This document shows positions 1 to 5,772 of a DNA stretch of 17,313 nt, piece by piece. Origin of the DNA: Planctomycetota bacterium (GTDB taxonomy: Bacteria; Planctomycetota; Phycisphaerae; UBA1845); contig JAJRUK010000308.1 of the NCBI GenBank assembly GCA_024277835.1, positions 1 to 17,313 on the forward strand, given 5' to 3'. The notes beneath the pieces were generated by a model. It ran no database searches and was not told where the DNA came from. It saw only the letters and a program-made list of their open reading frames with translations. The translations under genes were made by a program, and so were the position numbers. Each line of letters begins with the position of its first letter. The stretch's first letter is position 1.

Positions 1-99
1 CGAGACATCCCCGACGACGCGGTTGAGTCCGCCGTCGCCGAGGCGATGTGGTATCCCGAGTATCGCGAGTACGTCTACGACGAATCAGCCACAGGGTGA
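1..99 (+). CDS. C-terminal end of an unidentified protein (partial, 5' end outside window)
   Basis: The first frame is open from base 1 and ends in TGA at 97-99, giving 32 residues that end in YVYDESATG. The composition looks like a real protein end: acidic and helical, with a motif AMWYPEYREYV. It converges on nifJ, and the two coding regions overlap by 25 bases (75-99), so there is no room for a terminator between them. The MW-P-Y pattern faintly recalls the C-terminus of NAD(P)-malic enzymes, which would suit a pyruvate-metabolism neighbourhood, but 32 residues cannot establish this. The alternative is a chance open frame over the nifJ end, which is less likely because the frame continues past the window edge. 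Confidence 0.5.
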   Translation, partial: RDIPDDAVESAVAEAMWYPEYREYVYDESATG

Positions 100-3000
100 G
101 CAACCGAATCGGGCGTAGCGTTTGTTTTCTTCGCGCTGACGCTTGCTTTCGCCGGGGCGCTTTCTTTGACTTCTTTCCCGGCTTGGCGTGCCAGTTCGCG
201 ATATTGATGGATGACCGATTCCTGCATCTGTTCAGCGAGTTGTGCCGCACGTTCGGGGTTCATTTTCGCAAGTTGTCGGAACCTGTTTTCGCTATCCAGA
301 TAGACTGAAATGGGCGTCTTGGGTTCTTTCGAGTCGAGTCGTAGCGGGTGCTGATGTTCGTCTGCGCGGCGCGGATCATACCGATACAAAGGCCAATGCC
401 CGCAATCAACCGCGAGCTTCTGCTGCGCGAGTCCATCGTGCATTTCAAAACCATGCGCGATGCAATGACTGTAGGCGATGACGATCGACGGACCGGGGAA
501 GCTTTCCGCTTCGACGATCGCCTGGACGGTTTGATTATCGTTGGCACCCATGGCGACGTTGGCGACGTAGACATTTTCATATGCCATCGCCATTTTTCCT
601 AGGTCTTTCTTGCCGCTGGCTTTTCCGGCGGTGGCGAACTTGGCGATCGCACCGAGCGGAGTCGCCTTGGACGCCTGTCCGCCCGTGTTCGAGTAAACCT
701 CCGTGTCCAGAACGAGGATGTTGATGTCCTGCCCGGACGCGAGGACGTGATCGAGACCGCCGAACCCGATGTCATACGCCCAGCCATCACCGCCCATGAT
801 CCAGACGCTTCGTTTGATGAGTGTGTCCGCGACGCTGAGGAGGTTGAACGATGTTGCGCATCCGATTTGACTGAGTTTCAGTTTGAGTTTTTCGACGCGC
901 TCTCGTTGGGCGATGATGCCCGCTTCGTCAGACTGATCGGCGTTTAGAATGGCGTCTGCGAGCGTTGGGCCGACTTTGTCTTTGAGTTGTCCGAGGAGGT
1001 TTTTGGCGAAGCGGTTTTGGCTGTCGATCGAGAGTCGAAACCCGAGTCCGAATTCAGCGTTGTCCTCGAAAAGCGAGTTCGACCAAGCGGGGCCGTGTCC
1101 TGCGCTGTTTTTCGTCCACGGAGTCGTTGGCAGGTTGCCGCCATAGATCGACGAGCACCCGGTTGCGTTGGCAATAATCGCGCGGTCGCCGAAGAGTTGG
1201 CTGACGAGCTTGACGTACGGTGTTTCTCCGCAGGCGGCGCACGCTCCGGAGAATTCAAACAGCGGCAGCAAAAACTGCGAGCCTTTGACGGACCCGATCT
1301 TGATATCGCGTCGATCCAGCTCTGGCAGTTCGAGGAAGAAGTCGAAGTTCTCGCGTTCCTGCTTACGGATCGGGGGTTGGGGTTGCATGTTGATCGCACG
1401 ATAACCGGGGTCTTCTTTGCTAATCGCCGGGCAGATTTCAACGCACAATTCGCACCCGGTGCAGTCTTCGGGGGCAACCTGGAGGGCGAATTTAAGACCC
1501 GAGTACTCGCGTCCGCGCGCATCGGTCGCTTTGAACGTCGGCGGAGCGTTTTCCAGGCACTGCGGTTCAAACGCCTTGGGGCGGATGGCGGCGTGCGGGC
1601 AGACAAGGGCGCACTTGTTGCACTGAATGCAAAGCTCGGTATCCCAGACGGGGATTTCGAGCGCGATGTTTCGTTTTTCCCACTTGGCGGTCCCTGTTGG
1701 GAACGTGCCATCGCTTGGCATGGCGCTGACAGGAAGATCGTCGCCATAGCCGGCGATCACGGGTGCAAGTACGTCTCGGACGAACCCCGGTGCATCGTAC
1801 GCGACGGTGCTGGGGCGTGTACGCAGGTCGGTTGTGTGCCCGGGGACTTTGACGGCGTGGAGGTTGGACAGGGCCGCATCGACGGCGGCGAAGTTTTTCG
1901 CGAGCACCGCTTGCCCCTTTGAACCGTACGTTTTCTGGATGGTTCCCTTGATTTTCTCGATGGCTTCCTCTTTCGGGAGAACGCCCGAGATGGCGAAAAA
2001 GCATGTCTGCATGATCGTATTGATCCGCCGACCCATGCCCGCTTCGCCCGCCACTTTGTAGGCGTCGATCACGTAGAAACAGAGCTTCTTGACGATGATT
2101 TGTTTTTGCACTTCGGTCGCAAGCGTCTCCCAGACTTCGTCTGCGGGCACCTCGGTATTCAGCAGGAACGTCGCACCCTCCATCGCGTGATGAAGCATCT
2201 CGAATCGTTCGAGGAAGAAGGGTTGATGGCAGGCGATGAAGTTTGCGCGATCCACAAGGTACGTCGAGCGGATGGGTTTGGGGCCAAAGCGCAGGTGCGA
2301 GACGGTCATTGACCCCGCCTTTTTCGAGTCGTATACGAAGTAACCCTGCGCATAGTTGTCTGTCTGCTCGCCAATGATCTTAACGGAGTTTTTGCTCGCG
2401 CCGACGGTCCCATCCGAACCGAGTCCGTAGAAAATGCCTCGAACGACGTCGTCTTCTTCGGTGCTGAACGATCGATCGTAGTCGAGAGAGTTGTGGGTGA
2501 CGTCGTCTTTGATGCCGATCGTGAAGTGGTTTCGCGCGCGAGGTTTGCTAAGTTCGTCGAAGGTTGCCTTGACCATCGCGGGCGTGAATTCCTTGGAAGA
2601 CAGTCCGTATCGACCGCCGACCACGCGCGGAATTTTCTCGAATTCGCAGTCGTTCTCACCGAAACGCTCGGAGATCGCAGTCACGATATCCTGATATAGC
2701 GGCTCGCCCATCGCGCCCGGTTCTTTCGTTCGATCGAGCACCGCGATGTGCGTGACCGTTTTCGGCAGCGATGCGACCATGCTCGTAGCATCGAACGGTC
2801 GGAACAGGCGAACTTTGAGAAGTCCGACTTTTTCGCCGCGTTTTGTAAGGTATTCTACAGTTTCATGGGCAGCTTCCGCGCCCGATCCCATCATTACGAT
2901 TACCTTGGTCGCTTCAGGATCGCCCACATAGTCGAACAAGCGATACGATCGCCCCGTGATTTTCGCGAGCCGGTTCATCGTGTCTTGCACAATGCCGGGG

Positions 3001-3716
3001 CAAGCATCGTAAAATGGATTCACCGCTTCGCGCGCCTGAAAAAAGACGTCCGGGTTCTGCGCGCTGCCTCGAAGCGTGGGGCGATCGGGGTTGAGCGCGC
3101 GCGAGCGATGCTGATGGATTACGTTGTCTGGAATCATCGCGCGGATATCGTCTTCGGTCAGCGCTTCGATTTTCGTGATTTCGTGCGACGTTCGGAACCC
3201 GTCGAAAAAGTGTATAAACGGAACACGCGACTCAAGCGTCGCCGCATGCGCGATCAGCGCGAAATCCATCACCTCCTGAACGTTGCCCGCCGCGAGCATC
3301 GCAAACCCCGTGCTGCGAGCCGCCATGACGTCGCTGTGGTCGCCGAAGATCGACAACGCGTGGGTCGCAACCGTCCGCGCAGAAACATGAAACACCGTCG
3401 GGGTGAGTTCGCCGGCGATTTTGAACATGTTGGGGACCATCAAAAGAAGTCCCTGCGACGCAGTGAAGGTCGTCGCGAGCGCCCCGGTCGTCAGCGCGCC
3501 GTGGATGGTGCCGGCTGCTCCGCCCTCGCTTTGCATTTCTGTAACACTTGGAACAGTGCCCCAGATATTCGGCACGCCTTTGGACGCCCAGAGGTCCGCC
3601 CATTCGCCCATACCAGAGCTAGGCGTGATGGGGTAGATAGCGATCACATCGCTGACGCGATGCGCGATGAAAGCGGCGGCCTCGTTGCCGTCGATAGTGA
3701 CAAGCTGGCGGTCCAT
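75..3716 (-). CDS. nifJ: Pyruvate:ferredoxin (flavodoxin) oxidoreductase, single-chain
   Basis: Cytoplasmic enzyme that oxidatively decarboxylates pyruvate to acetyl-CoA and CO2, passing electrons to ferredoxin or flavodoxin. The 1213 residues span the whole single-chain PFOR layout. Numbering matches the Desulfovibrio africanus enzyme closely at the N-terminus: Thr31 (YPITPSS), Glu64 that activates thiamine diphosphate, and Arg114 are all present. The ferredoxin-like domain carries two 4Fe-4S sets, Cys696/699/702/706 and Cys752/755/758/762. The proximal cluster ligands are Cys826, Cys829, Cys854 and Cys1085, with the family's 3/25/231 spacing. The ThDP motif GDGWAYDIG starts at 976. The last 30 or so residues are an Ala/Ser/Lys-rich extension. 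An AAGGAG ribosome site (3725-3730) lies 8 bases before the ATG. It is divergent from the senB-like gene and its 3' end overlaps the gene at 1-99. The enzyme suggests anaerobic or microaerobic carbon metabolism. Confidence 0.97.
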   Translation of the reverse strand: MDRQLVTIDGNEAAAFIAHRVSDVIAIYPITPSSGMGEWADLWASKGVPNIWGTVPSVTEMQSEGGAAGTIHGALTTGALATTFTASQGLLLMVPNMFKIAGELTPTVFHVSARTVATHALSIFGDHSDVMAARSTGFAMLAAGNVQEVMDFALIAHAATLESRVPFIHFFDGFRTSHEITKIEALTEDDIRAMIPDNVIHQHRSRALNPDRPTLRGSAQNPDVFFQAREAVNPFYDACPGIVQDTMNRLAKITGRSYRLFDYVGDPEATKVIVMMGSGAEAAHETVEYLTKRGEKVGLLKVRLFRPFDATSMVASLPKTVTHIAVLDRTKEPGAMGEPLYQDIVTAISERFGENDCEFEKIPRVVGGRYGLSSKEFTPAMVKATFDELSKPRARNHFTIGIKDDVTHNSLDYDRSFSTEEDDVVRGIFYGLGSDGTVGASKNSVKIIGEQTDNYAQGYFVYDSKKAGSMTVSHLRFGPKPIRSTYLVDRANFIACHQPFFLERFEMLHHAMEGATFLLNTEVPADEVWETLATEVQKQIIVKKLCFYVIDAYKVAGEAGMGRRINTIMQTCFFAISGVLPKEEAIEKIKGTIQKTYGSKGQAVLAKNFAAVDAALSNLHAVKVPGHTTDLRTRPSTVAYDAPGFVRDVLAPVIAGYGDDLPVSAMPSDGTFPTGTAKWEKRNIALEIPVWDTELCIQCNKCALVCPHAAIRPKAFEPQCLENAPPTFKATDARGREYSGLKFALQVAPEDCTGCELCVEICPAISKEDPGYRAINMQPQPPIRKQERENFDFFLELPELDRRDIKIGSVKGSQFLLPLFEFSGACAACGETPYVKLVSQLFGDRAIIANATGCSSIYGGNLPTTPWTKNSAGHGPAWSNSLFEDNAEFGLGFRLSIDSQNRFAKNLLGQLKDKVGPTLADAILNADQSDEAGIIAQRERVEKLKLKLSQIGCATSFNLLSVADTLIKRSVWIMGGDGWAYDIGFGGLDHVLASGQDINILVLDTEVYSNTGGQASKATPLGAIAKFATAGKASGKKDLGKMAMAYENVYVANVAMGANDNQTVQAIVEAESFPGPSIVIAYSHCIAHGFEMHDGLAQQKLAVDCGHWPLYRYDPRRADEHQHPLRLDSKEPKTPISVYLDSENRFRQLAKMNPERAAQLAEQMQESVIHQYRELARQAGKEVKESAPAKASVSAKKTNATPDSVAHPVADSS

Positions 3717-3748
3717 GCGATACTCTCCTTTGCTTGGCTCTGGCGGGG

Positions 3749-3783
3749 CGGTGCTCCGTGGGCGAATCGTTCAAGGAGCACCG
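3749..3783 (-). promoter_or_regulatory. Hairpin in the nifJ leader, next to the ribosome site
   Basis: A perfect 9-bp stem, CGGTGCTCC (3749-3757) with GGAGCACCG (3775-3783), encloses a 17-base loop. In a nifJ transcript it would lie about 20 bases upstream of the AAGGAG ribosome site. There is no following U-run, so it is not an intrinsic terminator. Its position suggests a role in nifJ translation or mRNA stability, but this is inference. Confidence 0.4.
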
Positions 3784-3803
3784 GACCAGAACTGCCCACC
3801 GGG

Positions 3804-3840
3804 GGGCTGCACGATGCGTTCCAAACGCATGGGGCAGCCC
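3804..3840 (-). promoter_or_regulatory. Long imperfect hairpin in the nifJ/senB intergenic region
   Basis: A 7-bp stem GGGCTGC/GCAGCCC (3804-3810 with 3834-3840), then a 3x3 internal loop, then a 6-bp stem ATGCGT/ACGCAT (3814-3819 with 3825-3830) and a 5-base loop. A smaller hairpin CTGAC-GTT-GTCAG follows at 3848-3860. Together with the hairpin at 3749-3783 they would fold the nifJ 5' leader into consecutive stems. The senB-like leader is the other possible owner. Confidence 0.4.
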
Positions 3841-3878
3841 AGGAATCTGACGTTGTCAGGCGAAAAAGGCCGCTTTGT

Positions 3879-3898
3879 AGTTGTCGAGAGTTGTCGAG
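3879..3898. repeat. Tandem 10-bp direct repeat between nifJ and senB-like gene
   Basis: AGTTGTCGAG occurs twice head-to-tail with no gap. It lies in the divergent promoter region, so it could be a binding site for a transcription factor. Two copies of 10 bases are weak evidence and no known operator was recognised. Confidence 0.3.
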
Positions 3899-3960
3899 TT
3901 ACCAGATCAACTTACGCGATTGTGACAAGAGAAACAGTTTCGGATTTAAGATTGACGTAG

Positions 3961-4926
3961 ATGCGTATCGCCATCGTTACACCAGCAGCCATCGGTACCC
4001 GCAAGGGAAACCGAATCACAGCGAATCGCTGGGCGCGATTGCTGCGCTCGTTGGGTCACCGAGTTTCGGTGTTGACCACGTATGAAACCGGCAAATATGA
4101 AACCTGTAGGTTTGATGCGCTCGTAGCGCTCCACGCAATGAAGAGCTCGCGGTCTGTCGTTCGATTTCGTAAGGCCTGTCCGCAGGCGAGGATTGTCGTT
4201 TTGCTAACCGGGACCGATGTCTATGGCGACCTCGGTGGTTCGCGTGCGGCAATGATATCGCTTGAGCTTGCCGACCGCCTCGTCATGCTTCAGCCACTGG
4301 CGATTGCGGAGATTCCTCGTAAGTACCGTCGAAAGGCGTCGGTGATCTACCAATCCGTTGAGCCGGTCAGGTTGAAGGCGACTCGTCAACGGCGGCAATT
4401 CCGAATTATCGTTGTGGGGCATCTTCGACCAGTGAAAGATCCGTTTCGCGCTGCCATGGCGGTTCGCGCCCTCCCGGATTCGTCGCGAATCGAAGTCTTG
4501 CACTATGGGGCGGCGCTTTCCGATGGGATGCGGCGTCGCGCGCTCCAGGAGCAGGCGCGCAACCCGCGTTATCGCTGGATGGGCGATAGGTCTCGCTCAG
4601 TGGTGATGCGAGCGCTGGTCATGGGCGATTTGTGTGTGTTGTCCTCGCGGTCGGAGGGGGGGGCGAATGCAGTTGGTGAAGCAATTGTGATGGGGACGCC
4701 CGTAGTTTCGGCGCGCATCGCTGGTTCGATTGGACTCCTGGGGAGGGCGTATCCGGGATATTTCCCGGTCGGGGACACGAAATCTCTTTCAAAATTGCTC
4801 CTCCGCGCCGAGGCAGACCGGCGGTTCTACGATCGGTTGAAGGCAGCCTGCGATTCATTAGTGCCGTTGTTTGATCCAAAACGAGAGCGCGCGGCGCTTT
4901 GCGAGCTATTTTCGAGCACCGACTGA
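3961..4926 (+). CDS. senB: SenB-like selenosugar synthase (GT-B glycosyltransferase)
   Basis: 321 residues resembling the family once called TIGR04348 and now known as SenB. SenB joins selenophosphate to a UDP-sugar to make a selenosugar for selenoneine. Features seen: the opening IVTPAAIGTRKGNRITANRWARLL (residues 5-28), the segment LTGTDVYGDL (82-91), GHLRPVKDPFRAA (153-165), NPRYRWMGD (201-209), and the GT-B donor motif SEGGANAVGE (231-240) in which E232 and E240 form the E-x7-E pair. AGSIGLLG and PGYFPVGDT follow (254-272). No transmembrane segment is apparent. The ATG directly follows a TAG and has no evident ribosome site, but it agrees with the conserved N-terminus. A weak TTGTGA/TTTAAG pair just upstream could give a nearly leaderless mRNA. 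The usual partners, senA (EgtB-like) and senC (SelD-like), are not in the window. Another substrate, such as a different sugar acceptor, is possible. Confidence 0.8.
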   Translation: MRIAIVTPAAIGTRKGNRITANRWARLLRSLGHRVSVLTTYETGKYETCRFDALVALHAMKSSRSVVRFRKACPQARIVVLLTGTDVYGDLGGSRAAMISLELADRLVMLQPLAIAEIPRKYRRKASVIYQSVEPVRLKATRQRRQFRIIVVGHLRPVKDPFRAAMAVRALPDSSRIEVLHYGAALSDGMRRRALQEQARNPRYRWMGDRSRSVVMRALVMGDLCVLSSRSEGGANAVGEAIVMGTPVVSARIAGSIGLLGRAYPGYFPVGDTKSLSKLLLRAEADRRFYDRLKAACDSLVPLFDPKRERAALCELFSSTD

Positions 4927-4946
4927 TCTTGGTCGTTTGGCGCGGC

Positions 4947-4978
4947 GGGGGAAGGTTGGGGGGAAGGTCGGGGTAGGG
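4947..4978 (+). promoter_or_regulatory. G-quadruplex-type G-rich tract
   Basis: Four G-runs on the + strand: 4947-4951, 4958-4963, 4970-4973 and 4976-4978. The loops are 6, 6 and 2 bases (AAGGTT, AAGGTC, TA), which satisfies the usual G3+N1-7 quadruplex pattern. It contains the imperfect repeat GGGGGAAGGTT/C and runs straight into the TTGACA box at 4979. Confidence 0.45.
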
Positions 4979-5007
4979 TTGACAGGGGGCTTGCCCTGCG
5001 ATGAGAT
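4979..5007 (+). promoter_or_regulatory. Candidate promoter of the small zinc-ribbon gene
   Basis: A perfect -35 hexamer TTGACA (4979-4984) is followed 17 bases later by TGAGAT (5002-5007), a weak -10 that matches at three of six positions. The short inverted repeat CAGGG/CCCTG lies inside the spacer. A start near 5014 would give a leader of about 125 bases. The G-rich tract abuts its upstream edge. The rest of 4927-5137 shows no gene. Confidence 0.35.
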
Positions 5008-5137
5008 ACGGGTAATTAAATCTTGGGCTCGCCGCCGGTCCCTAGCGGGGTGCATCTATTCCGATCGTCTTTTTTCCAACGACCGAGACGTATGAGGAGT
5101 TCTCACCGGTTTGCCCAACCCGATGGAGGCTGAGTTA

Positions 5138-5470
5138 ATGTCGTACGAGGATAAGACGATCGCTTGCGAAGACTGTGGTGCGGATTTTATTCATTCCGCG
5201 GATGACCAAGCACGCTACGCGGAGCGCGGGTTCACCAACGAACCCAAGCGCTGTCGTGACTGCCGGGCAAAACGTAAAGCGTCAAGCCAGCGCGGTGGCG
5301 GCGGTGGTGGTGGCGGCGGTGGTGGGGGTGGATACGGCGACTCACGTCCGCCTCGGGAGTTTCACCCGGCTACCTGCGAAGCTTGCGGAACGGAGACAGA
5401 GGTTCCGTTCAAACCCGTTGAGGGTCGACCGGTTTACTGCCGCGATTGTTATCGCAGTCGCAGCCAATAA
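5138..5470 (+). CDS. Small double zinc-ribbon protein with polyglycine linker
   Basis: 110 residues. The N-terminal half resembles the probable zinc-ribbon family zf-trcl: Cys10/Cys13 and Cys39/Cys42 around GADFIHSADDQARYAERGFTNE-like sequence. The C-terminal half fits the CxxC-x17-CxxC type: Cys80/Cys83 and Cys101/Cys104. The halves are joined by 13 consecutive glycines (residues 53-65). Function of these families is unknown; nucleic-acid binding or protein contact is a guess. The chosen ATG has a GGAGG site (5125-5129) 8 bases upstream. A TTG at 5111 would add nine residues but is less well supported. It is monocistronic, with a candidate promoter upstream and a clear terminator downstream. 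The glycine tract is GGN-repeat DNA and may vary in length by slippage. Confidence 0.85.
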   Translation: MSYEDKTIACEDCGADFIHSADDQARYAERGFTNEPKRCRDCRAKRKASSQRGGGGGGGGGGGGGYGDSRPPREFHPATCEACGTETEVPFKPVEGRPVYCRDCYRSRSQ

Positions 5471-5498
5471 GAGCGACGATCGCAAGACAATTTCAAAG

Positions 5499-5528
5499 AC
5501 CCTCGCACAAGTGTGCGGGGGTTTTTTC
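5499..5528 (+). terminator. Intrinsic terminator after the zinc-ribbon gene
   Basis: CCCTCGCAC (5500-5508) pairs with GTGCGGGGG (5513-5521) over 9 bp with one G-U pair and an AAGT loop. Six Ts follow at 5522-5527. It lies 29 bases after the TAA of the zinc-ribbon gene. Confidence 0.85.
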
Positions 5529-5576
5529 GTGACTGGCTTGTCTGCGCTCCGGTGACGCAGGGAACCCCCATCGATC

Positions 5577-5597
5577 CCTCCCTGGGTACAAGGGAGG
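5577..5597. repeat. Small inverted repeat
   Basis: CCTCCCT (5577-5583) and AGGGAGG (5591-5597) form a 7-bp stem with a 7-base loop and no T-run. Just beyond it GGAACTTC occurs twice (5626-5633 and 5646-5653), leading into the palindromic element at 5664. The stretch 5529-5663 has no credible gene and may be part of a decayed mobile sequence. Confidence 0.3.
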
Positions 5598-5663
5598 ACG
5601 GAAGAAGAAAGTCGCCATGGTTGACGGAACTTCTTTGAGTTGGCCGGAACTTCCTTTAGCAGT

Positions 5664-5772
5664 CTGTTGAAAAGGTGTGGCACCGGTTTGTAACCGGTGC
5701 GATATCGCCTGTTCCAAGGTTCAGCACCGGTTACAAACCGGTGCCACATAGAAAAACTTCGTTTTTCAACAG
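5664..5772. repeat. 109-bp palindromic element with 10-bp terminal inverted repeats
   Basis: The ends are perfect inverted repeats: CTGTTGAAAA (5664-5673) and TTTTCAACAG (5763-5772). Inside, 25 bases at 5676-5700 are the exact reverse complement of 5724-5748, separated by 23 bases. Each 25-mer itself contains a hairpin, GCACCGGTT plus a 3-base loop plus AACCGGTGC (5680-5700 and 5724-5744). A further stem GAAAAAC-TTC-GTTTTTC (5751-5767) follows. The right end abuts the TAA (5773-5775) of the GspE-like gene. No coding capacity. It fits a MITE or REP/BIME-like mobile repeat, and may also serve as a transcription stop for the ATPase gene. Confidence 0.75.

Noticed and set aside
987..1922. + strand open frame of 311 residues opposite the nifJ middle
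   Set aside because: Antisense to the iron-sulfur and ThDP domains of nifJ, with no recognisable motif or ribosome site.
2748..4085. Long + strand open frame (445 residues) opposite the nifJ 5' half and running into the senB-like gene
   Set aside because: Very arginine- and histidine-rich, no domain seen, no ribosome site, and fully antisense to well-supported genes. A shadow caused by GC-rich codon use.
5342..5749. Minus-strand open frame of 135 residues across the zinc-ribbon gene end, terminator and palindromic repeat
   Set aside because: It is made of antisense zinc-ribbon sequence, a terminator and repeat arms, so not a plausible gene.
5664..5772. CRISPR-like repeat pair
   Set aside because: Only two units in inverted orientation with no spacer series and no cas genes; a palindromic mobile element fits better.
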